Source of the DNA: JAFDVL01 sp043775925
GTDB lineage: Bacteria; Acidobacteriota; Blastocatellia; RBC074
Length of the DNA: 48,369 nucleotides
Direction of reading: 5' to 3'
NCBI GenBank assembly: GCA_043775925.1
Contig: JAYVRW010000328.1
Span: 1 to 48,369 of the forward strand
Both the position numbers and the translations under genes were made by a program. Below the pieces are notes generated by a model. The model made no database searches. It was not told the origin of the DNA and saw only the letters and a list, made by a program, of their open reading frames with translations. Shown piece by piece: positions 34,858 to 44,505 of the stretch. Position 1 is the first letter of the stretch, and the number at the start of each line of letters is the position of its first letter.

Positions 34858-35176
34858 ACGATTGGGCTTTGGCTTTTGTCGAGGTCTTAGCAATAGTTGC
34901 TTGGTCAAAAATATTAACTCTCGTGTCAGTGTCACCTGAGACAATTTATTCGTGAAGATGCCCCAAGACCAAAAGCCAAAGATCAAAGACCTCCGACCAA
35001 GTTAATAATTTGCAACCGATTACAAAATGGAGCGTTTTGTATACCAGCGGTTACGCTTTGTTTTTCGTCATCAAAATAATCTGAACTTTTCTGCAACAAA
35101 AATTTTCTAAACAGAAAATGATGAAGTACAATGCAAAAACTTTTGGATTGCCGTTTGTAAAGAGGAGTTAAATTAC
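34858..35176. other. 319-base intergenic stretch with two inverted repeats
   Basis: No gene. CTTTGGCTTTTG (34867-34878) pairs exactly with 34970-34981 and belongs to a 'GGGCTTTGG' phrase seen again at 48248. ATTTTCT/AGAAAAT (35102-35119) forms a small hairpin 58 bases before the following gene. The region probably carries the promoter of the small gene at 35177. Confidence 0.55.
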
Positions 35177-35395
35177 GTGAAAGATATATTGGAAAGTCGG
35201 GTTGGAAAAGAAGTAGATGTGAGCTTTGGCGCAGGCGCTGTCAGTGGGAAAATAACTAAAATTGACGATAATATTCTTCATCTTGAAAAGGATGAGAAGC
35301 ATTTTTTCGTGCGTATTGACAAGATCGTAGCGGTTTGGGATTCGCTGGAAAAAAGCGAAAAACGGATTAAAGCTCCCGGCTTCGTTTCTTCCTGA
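35177..35395 (+). CDS. small MM0924-like/Sm-like fold protein
   Basis: A 72-residue protein starting at GTG 35177 with GAGGAG ten bases upstream. The pattern (VGKEVDVSFGAGAVSGKIT, then KIDDNILHLEKDEKHFFVRIDKIVAVW) fits the small SH3/Sm-like barrel of the MM0924 family, in which a strand pair carries a conserved GAGAVSG turn. The role of this family is not known. It is monocistronic, with no close neighbours on its strand. No signal peptide. Confidence 0.65.
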   Translation: MKDILESRVGKEVDVSFGAGAVSGKITKIDDNILHLEKDEKHFFVRIDKIVAVWDSLEKSEKRIKAPGFVSS

Positions 35396-35578
35396 TAAAA
35401 GAGAGCAGGTCATACTCGTTGCTAATTATGACGTGACTTAACGTAATTGCGTGGTTATACTTGAATCGTTTTTGTGATTTGCCTCCCCTGGCATTCGCGG
35501 TCTACATTGGCCCCTCGAAATAATTGGTCTGAAACGATCTACCTCGCTTTCATAAATTGAGCCTTAATATTTTGCTTT

Positions 35579-36796
35579 ATGAAAATTGCTATTCTGGGGA
35601 CGCGTGGGATTCCGGCAAATTATGGCGGTTTTGAAACCTTCGCTGAACAACTAAGCACCCGGCTGGTCACACGTGGTCACGAAGTGACTGTGTATGGTCG
35701 TAAACATTATTCCCTGAGCGAATCTCGTGTTTATCAGGGTGTGAATCTCGTTATCCTTCCGACGATCCGCCACAAATATTTCGATACCATCGTTCACTCT
35801 TTCCTTTCTGTCATCCACGCCGTTTTTCATCGCTACGACGTAGTTTTGATTTGCAATGCGGCGAACAGTGTCTTTGCGGTCTTCCCGCGTTTGTTCGGGA
35901 TGCCGACGCTGGTCAATGTGGACGGATTGGAACGCAAACGTAAAAAGTGGAACTGGCTGGGACGGCAATATTATCTGGCTTCGGAATGGCTTTCGACGTT
36001 TCTGCCGACGGCGATTGTGACCGATGCGCAGGTGATTCAGGATTATTACGCGACACGCTACAAAAAAGAATCTTCGATGATCGCTTACGGAGCCGATGTC
36101 GAACGTCGGGCTTCTCCTGAAGAGCTTGAAAAATTTAACCTGAAGCCGAATCAGTACGTGCTGTATGTCAGCCGCCTGGAGCCGGAAAACAACGCTCATC
36201 TGGTCATCGAAGCTTACGAGAAAGTCGAGACAGATTTGCCCTTAGTCATTGTCGGTGGCGCTCCCTACGCGCACGATTACATCGCCAAATTAAAAAGTAC
36301 CAAAGACCCGCGCATCAAGTTTTTAGGCTTCGTGTTCGGGGAAGATTATCGCGCCTTGCAACAAAACGCTTACTGTTATGTTCACGCTACCGAAGTCGGC
36401 GGAACGCATCCGGCGTTGATCGAAGCGATGGGAGCAGGGAATTGCGCGCTGGTTTTGAATACACCGGAAAATCTGGAAGTGATGGGCGATGCCGGAATCA
36501 AATACGATTCCATTAAAGATTTATCCAAACAGTTGCGCCGATTGTTAGATAATCCGACGATCATTAGTGAATATCGCGCTCGTGCAATGGCTCGCGTCCG
36601 CGCCCGCTACGATTGGGAACAAATCACCAATCAATACGAATGGTTGTTGGCAAAACTGGCAGGAGTTGAAACTTCGGATGAGCCATTACCGCTGTTATCG
36701 CGTGAAATGAGCGAGATGGAGCCAATCAGTTATTCCGTCAACAGCTACGCCGAAAGCCGCGTCGCCGAAGTCGGACACCGTGCCGCCATCAAATAG
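35579..36796 (+). CDS. family 4 glycosyltransferase with DUF1972 N-domain
   Basis: A 405-residue GT-B fold enzyme. The N-terminal nucleotide-sugar acceptor half begins with KIAILGTRGIPANYGGFETF, the DUF1972 hallmark, and the C-half contains YVLYVSRLEPENNAHLVIEA, FLGFVFGEDYRALQQNAYCY, and the GT4 donor-site motif HATEVGGTHPALIEAMG with EALEG-like spacing. Members with this N-domain transfer sugars such as rhamnose in cell-surface polysaccharide synthesis. It lies upstream of a lipoprotein and an ABC-2 export permease. A long hairpin after its stop could end transcription. The sugar is not known. Confidence 0.88.
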   Translation: MKIAILGTRGIPANYGGFETFAEQLSTRLVTRGHEVTVYGRKHYSLSESRVYQGVNLVILPTIRHKYFDTIVHSFLSVIHAVFHRYDVVLICNAANSVFAVFPRLFGMPTLVNVDGLERKRKKWNWLGRQYYLASEWLSTFLPTAIVTDAQVIQDYYATRYKKESSMIAYGADVERRASPEELEKFNLKPNQYVLYVSRLEPENNAHLVIEAYEKVETDLPLVIVGGAPYAHDYIAKLKSTKDPRIKFLGFVFGEDYRALQQNAYCYVHATEVGGTHPALIEAMGAGNCALVLNTPENLEVMGDAGIKYDSIKDLSKQLRRLLDNPTIISEYRARAMARVRARYDWEQITNQYEWLLAKLAGVETSDEPLPLLSREMSEMEPISYSVNSYAESRVAEVGHRAAIK

Positions 36797-36811
36797 ATTC
36801 ATTAGCAAGTG

Positions 36812-36860
36812 AAACAACAAAACGAGTGATAAGCCGTGCGCTTGTCGCTCGTTGTTGTTT
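36812..36860 (+). terminator. candidate terminator hairpin after the glycosyltransferase
   Basis: 36812-36833 pairs with 36841-36860 through an 18-of-20 match with a two-base bulge, the two mismatches being G-U wobbles, and a 7-base loop. It starts 15 bases after the stop codon. The descending arm ends GTTGTTGTTT, a weak U-rich tail. Confidence 0.5.
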
Positions 36861-36904
36861 ATGGGCTGTGCGATAATCGGGGAGTCTTAGCTTGGGAGGT
36901 CTGT

Positions 36905-37918
36905 ATGAATTTTCAACGCACCAAAATTTTGCTGCTGATTGTTTTTCTGCTCGGAGCTTGTGAGCAAATTTCATCGGCACAAACGAAGAAAAGTGACGCA
37001 TGTGAAGAAGAGTTTCTTTTGTACAAGGAGTATTTCGAGGAAAAAGATGTCGAGAAGAGGTATCAGAAAGCAAAAGCATTCCTTGAATTCAGCAGTAAAT
37101 TTTCCGATGAAGAACGGTCTCGTTGTCTTGAAGATTATGGTGTTGTCAGTAGCAGGCAAAAATTCATCAATCGTCGTGAACTTCTCAAGATCAACACCAA
37201 ATGTGTTGAGGCAGACAAAGCATATTTTACAAAGCCTGATTTCCCTAATCTCAATTCAATAATTAATGCCTGCGATATTTGGATCGAAAAAGCCCCAACG
37301 CCTGATGTTTATTACACTGCGCGACTAGCCAACGCTACAGGTTTTGGACTTCTCGCCGATTTTTACAAAGACACAGATCGAACATTCTCATACGCAGAAA
37401 AAGCGCTTGAAAGACTGGTGATTCCGGCAACACCAAATGAATGGAAAGAACAGGATTGGCTTAAATTTCGGCGTGATCATATTGGGAGGCTGTTGCAGTA
37501 TCAAGGGCTTTGCAAATTGCGACAACCAAAACCAGACGCAGAAGCGGCGGTAGTTTTTCTTACGAAAGCCGCTGAAATTAGAAATGGAACTGCGTACAAA
37601 GACACAAATACCTATCTTTTAAGAGCAGAAGCCAACATGATGATTTGCCCTGCAATCAAAGAAGCGTTGGAAGTAAAAAATAAAAGAATTCAGCCAAATG
37701 AGAAACCGTTGAAAGCAGTATGTCCCGTTGCAGAAAAGGTTGTGCAAGATTATGCGCGAGTAGTCGCATTATCTACTATATTACCAATACAAAAAATACA
37801 GAATGATGATTCTTATCAGGTTTTTCAGCAATTGTATAATCTCACTTACGGAAACATCTCACGAAAAAAACTTACTGCTCTCATAGGTTTTTACAAACAA
37901 GATTTCAGAAAGAAATAA
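36905..37918 (+). CDS. lipoprotein of unknown function, helical
   Basis: Start chosen at ATG 36905, with GGGAGG five bases upstream. The 337-residue product has a type II signal peptide with the lipobox LGAC (KILLLIVFLLGAC), so it should be a lipoprotein. The body is helical and Cys-containing, with stretches that resemble tetratricopeptide-like repeats (SYAEKALERLVIPATPNEW, EAAVVFLTKAAEIRNG), but I could not assign a family. It is placed between a glycosyltransferase and an export permease, which hints at a cell-surface role. Its codon use seems AT-richer than its neighbours. The stop is directly followed by the permease GTG. Confidence 0.7.
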   Translation: MNFQRTKILLLIVFLLGACEQISSAQTKKSDACEEEFLLYKEYFEEKDVEKRYQKAKAFLEFSSKFSDEERSRCLEDYGVVSSRQKFINRRELLKINTKCVEADKAYFTKPDFPNLNSIINACDIWIEKAPTPDVYYTARLANATGFGLLADFYKDTDRTFSYAEKALERLVIPATPNEWKEQDWLKFRRDHIGRLLQYQGLCKLRQPKPDAEAAVVFLTKAAEIRNGTAYKDTNTYLLRAEANMMICPAIKEALEVKNKRIQPNEKPLKAVCPVAEKVVQDYARVVALSTILPIQKIQNDDSYQVFQQLYNLTYGNISRKKLTALIGFYKQDFRKK

Positions 37919-38755
37919 GTGGAAAATATTCAATATCAATCCAGTGCCAAAGCCCCGTTGTGGCGTCCATTGCTGAAGCTTTTCACTGAGCATCGCGGCT
38001 TAATTCGTTCAATGGTGCAGCGTGAATTGACGAATCGCTACAAAGGATCATTCTTCGGAATTGGATGGGCGATCATCGCTCCGGCATTGATGATCGTAAT
38101 TTTTACGATTATTTTTTCAGGGATTTTCGGAGCGCGTTTCGGCAACAAAGGAGGTCATCTCAGTTTTGCTGTCTCGCTGTTTTGCGGACTGTTGCCGTGG
38201 AATGCGTTTAGCGAAGGCGTCCAGCGTGCGACGAATTCAATGATCGAAAATCTCAACCTTGTCAAGCGCGTCGTCTTCCCCATCGAAGCCCTTCCCGTGA
38301 ACGTCGCGCTTGCCGCTGTCGTCCAGCAATTAATCGGAACCGTAGTCTTATTAATCGCTCATCTCGCGCTTGACCATCAACTTCACCTCACCGTTTTATG
38401 GCTGCCCGTGCTGTTGATTTTACAATTAATTTTAACGTGCGGTTTGGGATGGTTAATGGCGAGCCTCGGCGTTTTCATCCGCGATATGCCACAAATTAAT
38501 CAACTGATCCTGATGGCGTGGATGTACCTGACGCCGATTTTTTTCCCTGAAAGCAATATTCCGGCGGGCTATCAATGGATGATTAACTGGAATCCGATGG
38601 CTCCGCTCATCCGCAGCTATCGCCGCATTTTATTGGATGGCGAACAACCGGATTGGAACGGATTAAGTTTCACACTCGCATTTGCGCTGGTGTGTTTTGT
38701 CTTCGGATACTGGTGGTTTCATCGTACGAAGAAAGCGTTTGCAGATGTGCTGTAG
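37919..38755 (+). CDS. ABC-2 type polysaccharide export permease (Wzm-like)
   Basis: A 278-residue inner-membrane protein with about six helices: LIRSMVQRELTNRYKGSFFG leads into APALMIVIFTIIFSGIFGA, then AVSLFCGLLPWNAFSEG, LAAVVQQLIGTVVLLIAHL, VLLILQLILTCGLGWLMAS, LILMAWMYLTPIFFPES and FTLAFALVCFVFGYWWF. This is the ABC-2 permease pattern of lipopolysaccharide O-antigen and teichoic-acid exporters. The GTG start is flush with the previous stop, so translation is coupled. The partner ATPase (Wzt) normally follows but here a convergent gene starts, so the ATPase must be encoded elsewhere. Confidence 0.85.
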   Translation: MENIQYQSSAKAPLWRPLLKLFTEHRGLIRSMVQRELTNRYKGSFFGIGWAIIAPALMIVIFTIIFSGIFGARFGNKGGHLSFAVSLFCGLLPWNAFSEGVQRATNSMIENLNLVKRVVFPIEALPVNVALAAVVQQLIGTVVLLIAHLALDHQLHLTVLWLPVLLILQLILTCGLGWLMASLGVFIRDMPQINQLILMAWMYLTPIFFPESNIPAGYQWMINWNPMAPLIRSYRRILLDGEQPDWNGLSFTLAFALVCFVFGYWWFHRTKKAFADVL

Positions 38756-38759
38756 TAAT

Positions 38760-39239
38760 TTAGGTAACTTTTTTGATTACGTCTCTCAGCTCAGATTCGC
38801 GGAAAGGTTTTTCAAGGAAGGCGTCGCAGATTTCTTTGACGAGGCGGGTGTTTTCGCTTTTATATTGCCCGGACATCGCGACAATTTTGATGTGGGAGAA
38901 ATTTTGTTTGATTTGGCGGGCGGCTTCGACGCCATCCATGACAGGCATGTCTAAATCAAGGATGACAATATCGGGCTTTTCAGACTCGGCTAAGCGAACG
39001 GCTTCGAGGCCGTTGTCAGCCTGAATCACGCTGTGCTCGTCCTCAAGTGTTTGAGTCAGCATGCGGCGTACGCCTTCGATGTCGTCAGCTATTAAAATCT
39101 TAGCCACTTCGGTTCTCGTCTGGATGAGGTCTACGCCCTCAGAAATAATACTACTGCGATCTCTTAGAAGCTGGGCTACCAGTGATGAAGACAGGTTGTT
39201 TACTTTTCTGGTAGAAATAATTTTCCTGCGTTCTGTCAT
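38760..39239 (-). CDS. single-domain response regulator (CheY-like) with N-terminal extension
   Basis: A 159-residue protein. Residues 1-45 are an uncharacterised Ser/Arg-rich tail. The receiver follows: acidic pair in LIADDIEG (Asp52-Asp53), phosphoacceptor Asp95 (VILDLDMPVMDGVEA), Thr/Ser-switch position in IVAMSGQY and Lys in FLEKPFRE. There is no output domain. It overlaps no other gene and its 3' end is four bases from the ABC permease stop, in convergent orientation. A later start at GTG (Val45) would give a plain CheY; I cannot decide between them from the ribosome sites. Confidence 0.85.
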   Translation of the reverse strand: MTERRKIISTRKVNNLSSSLVAQLLRDRSSIISEGVDLIQTRTEVAKILIADDIEGVRRMLTQTLEDEHSVIQADNGLEAVRLAESEKPDIVILDLDMPVMDGVEAARQIKQNFSHIKIVAMSGQYKSENTRLVKEICDAFLEKPFRESELRDVIKKVT

Positions 39240-39605
39240 GAGTTACAAATCAACAGTCCGGCAGGTTGTGAGTATGTAGGCGGAATCTGTGAAGAAAATT
39301 TGGTTACCAATTCCGCCGGAATCGTGACACTGCGGATTATAACGAATTCCTGACTAATTGCCAGCGTTGATTGTTAGTCACTGTGAAAACTTGACATGCC
39401 ATGTTTGATAGCGGAAAATTAACAGCAATAGTAATAAGGCTTGGTGATCGGACAGGAGTAAGAAATTTTCGGCAAGAGATTTTATCAAGCCCTCGTATCA
39501 GTGAGCATTCATATTCATCCCTTGCTAAATCAGTCACTGCGGAAAAAGGTTCTTGCCTGCTGACCCTGACAACCAAATCAGCAGACATTTTCTGGACGTG
39601 AGAGT
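39240..39605. other. 366-base divergent intergenic stretch
   Basis: It separates two divergently transcribed genes. The plus strand has a 66-residue open frame (39401-39601) that ends 4 bases before the next start, with TTGACA just before it, but no recognisable family, no signal peptide and poor ribosome site; it may be a leader or nothing. Promoters for both genes are presumed here. Confidence 0.4.
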
Positions 39606-41342
39606 ATGAAAAAAGCGGTCAGTTATTTAATTACAAGTTGCATTGTAGGCGCATGTTTATTGCTGCCAGCGACGACAAATTCGGTAGCGACTTCGGCTGA
39701 AGCAGCGGCAGTCGCGATGGCTTTGATTTCCGGGACTGTCAATGACGATTCCGGCAAACCGTTAGCGGGAGCCGTGGTCGCTTTATTTACAGCGCAGCCG
39801 GGACAGACCATTGGTGGTAGTTTGCTGAGGAATTTGACGACGGATAGTTTGGGGAAATTCCAGACGAATGTGTCACCGGGAATGTATCGAGTGCGCGCTG
39901 TCGCGGATGGGTTTCGCCCGACCTTCACTTTAATTACGCTGGATGCCGCGAACAAAATTACGCATAATTTTTCACTTCGCCGCACTGGAACGCTGATTGA
40001 AAAGCGTGGTGACAAAGGTGATTACCGCTGGATTGGTCGCAGTGTGCCGCGCAGTATTCTGCATTATCAGGAAGAAGAAAGTCTGGAAAATTCTTTGGCA
40101 GAATATGCTGCTCCCAAACCGAAATCAGAATTTCATGGCATCGCGCAACTAACCTCCAGTCAGGTTGGGGATGCAAATTTTTTTGGCGCGAATTTTGCCC
40201 TGTCCAGTTCCTTTGGAGAAAATATCGAAGTCGCTTTGATCGGACAAGTAGGACAAGGCGAAGCAGCTCCGCAAAGCATCCGAGCGATTGCTTCGATGCG
40301 TCCGAAAGCAAATCATCAGGTCACGGCTTCCGCTGGTTTCGGTCAAGCTGTCCTGCGCGAAGGAAAACAAACTCGCATCTTGGATCAATTTTCTTTCTCC
40401 GCCATAGATCAATGGCAGGTGGCGGATCCGCTGGTCTTGATTTTAGGTTTTGATTATTCTTCATTTGGCAATTTCGGCAAAGGCAAAGATAGCGTTTTAC
40501 CGCGTATCGGAGTGCAATTCACTCCCAATTCACGGATGCATCTCAATGCTTCGTTAACGCCAGGAGCCAGTGATTCCAGTCAATCGCGTGAAGGCTTCGA
40601 TTCGGAAAATATTCATACTCGATTTGAAACGCAGGCACCGGAAATTGCAATGAGCAGCAGAAACGAACCGTTGATGGATCGCAGCCGACGCCTTGAAGCT
40701 GGCTTTGAAAGGATTCTAGGTGAAGATGGAGACTCTTCGCTGGCAGTTGCTGCCTTTTACGATGTCATCTCCAATCATGGAGTAGGCGTTCTTTCCCTGC
40801 CGCTGGAAGCTTCGCCCGAAGCACAAAATGCGTTTCAGGAAGTAGCGCGTAATGTAGTTTCGATGAATGGTGGCGCACGTGGAGTGCGGGTGATGTATGC
40901 GAAACGGATCAATGATTATTTGACTGCTTCCGCCGGATACAGTTTCGGGAGAGCTGAGCGAATGAACGAAATCCCCGCAGGTGAATCATTCACGCCCGCG
41001 CATTTATTTATCAACAGCAATTTTCAGGTTGCCTCAGCCAAACTTGATCTTGACCTTTCTCATCAGACGGGAACCCGCATTTCGACAGTCGTGCGACTTT
41101 CTCCTTCCGCCGTCATTTTTGCGATAGACCCTTTTGCCGGAAAAATGGGCGTTTATGATCCAAACATCAGCATTTATGTCACGCAGGCGCTGCCTAATTT
41201 TGGCTTGCCCGTCAAATGTCAGGCGTTGATTGACGTGCGAAATTTGCTCAACCAAATGAATGGTATTGAAAGCGAAAATATTCAGCTTGTCGCCACTCGC
41301 TCGCAGCGCAGTGTGCGGGGGGCGATTTCAATCCGATGGTAA
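39606..41342 (+). CDS. secreted carboxypeptidase-regulatory-domain protein with beta-barrel-like C-part
   Basis: A 578-residue protein with a signal peptide (LITSCIVGACLLLPATTNS). Residues about 40-125 form a CarboxypepD-regulatory-like domain (LISGTVNDDSGKPLAGAVVALF, TDSLGKFQTNVSPGMYRVRAVADGFRP). The rest is beta-rich with alternating residues (GANFALSSSFGENIEVALIG, VTASAGFGQAV, LVLILGFDYSSFGNFG) and ends in SVRGAISIRW, a typical outer-membrane barrel ending. It resembles a TonB-dependent receptor but I see no plug domain and the barrel is short. The start ATG follows a weak GAG site. A surface or adhesin-like role is possible but not shown. Confidence 0.72.
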   Translation: MKKAVSYLITSCIVGACLLLPATTNSVATSAEAAAVAMALISGTVNDDSGKPLAGAVVALFTAQPGQTIGGSLLRNLTTDSLGKFQTNVSPGMYRVRAVADGFRPTFTLITLDAANKITHNFSLRRTGTLIEKRGDKGDYRWIGRSVPRSILHYQEEESLENSLAEYAAPKPKSEFHGIAQLTSSQVGDANFFGANFALSSSFGENIEVALIGQVGQGEAAPQSIRAIASMRPKANHQVTASAGFGQAVLREGKQTRILDQFSFSAIDQWQVADPLVLILGFDYSSFGNFGKGKDSVLPRIGVQFTPNSRMHLNASLTPGASDSSQSREGFDSENIHTRFETQAPEIAMSSRNEPLMDRSRRLEAGFERILGEDGDSSLAVAAFYDVISNHGVGVLSLPLEASPEAQNAFQEVARNVVSMNGGARGVRVMYAKRINDYLTASAGYSFGRAERMNEIPAGESFTPAHLFINSNFQVASAKLDLDLSHQTGTRISTVVRLSPSAVIFAIDPFAGKMGVYDPNISIYVTQALPNFGLPVKCQALIDVRNLLNQMNGIESENIQLVATRSQRSVRGAISIRW

Positions 41343-41546
41343 CTCTTCCAAATTCTCGGACATTGCTTCAGAAAAATGAAAATTTTCTAATTAATAGGCA
41401 GTGTCCACCTCCGCGCAAACTATTGAAAATACTGGAAAATAAGAAATTTCTTTAAAATAAATGGATTGGAATAAAAGTTGCTCCATAAATGACGATTTAG
41501 TCTGACCAATTGGCAGGTAAGGTGAGAGGCAGGAGATAAATTAAAA

Positions 41547-44495
41547 GTGGGAATGGCGAATTCACAATCAGGGACAATTCAGTTTTCAACGCGGACGCTG
41601 CTGATGCTTTTTGCAGCAGTGGTGGCGTTGACCGCTGGGCTATTCAATTTGCGTGACCGGATTGTGCAAAAGCCTGTCCCAACGGATGGTGTGAACTGGC
41701 GCGATGACGCCGCTCGCGGAGTTGTGGCTGACACGGTAGAACCTCGCAGTCCGGCGGCGATAGCGGGGATTTATCCCGGCGATATTCTCGTCGGAATCAA
41801 CGCTACCGGAACTGCCAAGACTGACCCTGAAGAAATTACCGAAGCCCGCTACGTCCAACTGATCCTCGATCAGGTAAAAGACACCGTCAACGACGAACAT
41901 CCACTGAGTTATTACATCATCCGCAAAAATGATGCGGGCGATTTCACGATTAAAGAAGGCATTGCGGACATCAAAGCTCTGCAAGCGCGTCCAACTAATC
42001 TGACCCGTGGAATTTATTTAGCCTTGATTGGTTTGATTTATCTGGGAATCGGGATTTACGTTTTATTATTGCAGGGACGTGCGCCTTACGTCAGACATTT
42101 TTTCGTGATTTGTCTGCTGGCATTTATGGCGCATTTTTACAGTCCAACCGAAGAGTTACGAGCGTCATTTGATAAATTTATTGATCTGACTGATATTTTC
42201 GCTTTGATTTTATTGGGGCCAACCTTCGTCCATTTTGCAGCGATTTATCCGAAAAGAACCCATTTGTTTGAAGAGCGGCGATGGATCGCAACTTTGTTGT
42301 ATGTGCCAAGTGCCTGGTTGATTCTGGTTGAGGTGTGGCTACATTTCGAGAAAGTACGAAATTTGATTCCATACAGTACTGTCTCATTAACAAATCTGAA
42401 ATCATTTCTGGAACGCGGCGAAGCCATGATTTTTGCGGCTTCGATGCTGGTAAGTTGCTGGTTGCTGGTGCGAACCTTTCGCGCCGCACGCTCCACGACA
42501 ATTCGTCAGCAGCTTAAATGGGTCTTGTGGGGATTAGGAATTGCCGCTGTTTCATTTACGGCATTTTATGTTCCTTCCCTGATAACACATTCAACTTCGA
42601 CCGTGCTTTTTCAAGCGCTGGCAATCGCGCCGTTGATTCTGATTCCGATTACGCTGGGCTATTCAATTGTTCGTTATCGGTTGATGGACGTTGATGTCGT
42701 GATGCGCCGCTCTGCCGCTTATCTAGTGGCATACATTGCGATTGCTTTGCTGTTTGGCTCAGTCGCGGCGGGAATTTATGAATTTCTGCGCCCACAGCTT
42801 GAGCCTGAAGCGACGTGGTTGATCGCGGTAATTTTGATGTCGGTCATCGCCATGCTGTTCACGCCGGTGAAAAACTGGATGCAGGAACGTGTAGACCGGA
42901 TGTTTTACGGCGAAAAATATGATTACCGCATGACGTTGCAGGATTTCGGGCGGACACTTTCTTCGACGACCGAGTTGGATGTCCTGCTTGACAGCTTAAC
43001 GCAACGCCTGAAAGCGGTGCTGTCCGTCCAACGTCTGGGCGTATTTGTTGAAGATCGAACTTCAGCGACAGGTTTTTCGTTGGAGCGAGCAGAAGGCGTT
43101 GACCGCGAAAATCATTTGCCAGCGGATGTTATTGAACGCATCAAAGTTGATGGTAATACGGAAATAATTCGCGCTGGCGAACTTGAAGCCGATAGTGACG
43201 AAGGCGAAGAAGGCACACGTCGCAGGCTTTATTATTACGTTCCCTGCGCCGCTCGTTCCAGAGTTGTAGCCGTCATCGCCCTGGGACGCACAATGGATGG
43301 CGCTTTGCTTTCCTCTGAAGATTTGGATTTGTTGCGGGCGATCTCAGGCTATGTGGCAGTGGCGATTGAAAACGCATTATTACTGGAAGAGCGTGATCGC
43401 CGTGCTGATGAATTAGCGCAACTCAAAGAATTCAACGAAAACATTATCGAATCTATTAACGTCGGAATGATGACGATTAATTTGCAAGGTCGCATCACAA
43501 ATTGGAATGGAGCATTGGAAACACTCTACGGTTTGCCTCGTGCCGAAGCCATTGGCAAACGCATCCCCGAGGTCTTTCCGCTGGGCATTGTGAATGCTTT
43601 GAAAAAGATGACGGAAAATAACGGATTGAATGAACCAATTACCGTTTATAAATTCCGCTCTCAGGCGATGGATGGACGAGAATTAACGCTGAATATTTCG
43701 TTGGCCCCCTTACACAATAAAGCCGGAGCAGTGGAAGGAACTCTCTTCGCTATTGAAGATGTGACGGCACGGATTGATCTTGAGCAGCAATTACAACAAT
43801 CCGAAAAACTCTCTTCAATTGGCTTGCTGGCGGCTGGTGTCGCGCATGAAGTAAATACGCCGCTGACGGGAATTTCCTCCTACGCACAGATGTTGTTGCA
43901 GCAAATACCAGACACCGATCCGCGTCATCAATTACTACAAAAAATTCATCGGCAAACGTCCAGAGCGTCATCAATCGTTAATAATTTGCTGAATTTTTCA
44001 CGTGTCAGTGATGCTCGATTGACTGCCGTAGATTTGCCGCGTGTGATGGATGACACTTTGCAATTGCTTGATTTGCAACTTCGTAATACCAGCATTGAAG
44101 TTGTCCGGCGCTATTCGCAAGATTTGCCTGCGGCGTTTGGAAATGCCCCAAAGCTCCAACAGGTTTTCATGAATTTGATTCTCAATGCGCGTGATGCCAT
44201 GCCGCACGGAGGAATCCTGGAAATTTTTATCGAAAGCGATGAACGTGCTGTCGTTATTACCTTCCGTGACAATGGAAGTGGAATTTCGCCGGAACATTTA
44301 AGCAAAATCTACGATCCATTTTTCACAACCAAACAAATTGGGCAGGGAACAGGTTTAGGCTTGGCGGTCAGCTTTGGCATCATTCAGGATCACGGCGGAC
44401 ATATCCACGTCGAAAGTCAGCAAGGCAAAGGCACAGCATTTCACATCTCAATTCCGCTGGCTTCGACGCGACAACAGTTAGCAGCAGCGGATTAG
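41547..44495 (+). CDS. multidomain PDZ-membrane-GAF-PAS sensor histidine kinase
   Basis: A 982-residue kinase starting at GTG 41547 (AGGAGA ten bases upstream; an in-frame ATG at 41553 has poorer spacing). After an N-terminal helix comes a PDZ-like domain (about 55-130: GVVADTVEPRSPAAIAGIYPG, GDILVGINATG), then about seven membrane helices (about 160-430), a GAF-like domain (about 480-620), a PAS domain (about 630-745: VGMMTINLQGRITNWNGALE), HisKA with HEVNTPL and His767, and HATPase (NLILNARDAMP, DNGSGISPEHLSKIYDPFF, GTGLGLAVSFGI). The kinase half is NtrB-like. No response regulator is adjacent, so the target is unknown. Confidence 0.9.
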   Translation: MGMANSQSGTIQFSTRTLLMLFAAVVALTAGLFNLRDRIVQKPVPTDGVNWRDDAARGVVADTVEPRSPAAIAGIYPGDILVGINATGTAKTDPEEITEARYVQLILDQVKDTVNDEHPLSYYIIRKNDAGDFTIKEGIADIKALQARPTNLTRGIYLALIGLIYLGIGIYVLLLQGRAPYVRHFFVICLLAFMAHFYSPTEELRASFDKFIDLTDIFALILLGPTFVHFAAIYPKRTHLFEERRWIATLLYVPSAWLILVEVWLHFEKVRNLIPYSTVSLTNLKSFLERGEAMIFAASMLVSCWLLVRTFRAARSTTIRQQLKWVLWGLGIAAVSFTAFYVPSLITHSTSTVLFQALAIAPLILIPITLGYSIVRYRLMDVDVVMRRSAAYLVAYIAIALLFGSVAAGIYEFLRPQLEPEATWLIAVILMSVIAMLFTPVKNWMQERVDRMFYGEKYDYRMTLQDFGRTLSSTTELDVLLDSLTQRLKAVLSVQRLGVFVEDRTSATGFSLERAEGVDRENHLPADVIERIKVDGNTEIIRAGELEADSDEGEEGTRRRLYYYVPCAARSRVVAVIALGRTMDGALLSSEDLDLLRAISGYVAVAIENALLLEERDRRADELAQLKEFNENIIESINVGMMTINLQGRITNWNGALETLYGLPRAEAIGKRIPEVFPLGIVNALKKMTENNGLNEPITVYKFRSQAMDGRELTLNISLAPLHNKAGAVEGTLFAIEDVTARIDLEQQLQQSEKLSSIGLLAAGVAHEVNTPLTGISSYAQMLLQQIPDTDPRHQLLQKIHRQTSRASSIVNNLLNFSRVSDARLTAVDLPRVMDDTLQLLDLQLRNTSIEVVRRYSQDLPAAFGNAPKLQQVFMNLILNARDAMPHGGILEIFIESDERAVVITFRDNGSGISPEHLSKIYDPFFTTKQIGQGTGLGLAVSFGIIQDHGGHIHVESQQGKGTAFHISIPLASTRQQLAAAD

Positions 44496-44505
44496 TCAGT
44501 ACCAC

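Noticed and set aside
39401..39601. 66-codon ORF just before the carboxypeptidase-regulatory protein
   Set aside because: No family, weak ribosome site, no conserved motif; kept only as a note in the intergenic entry.
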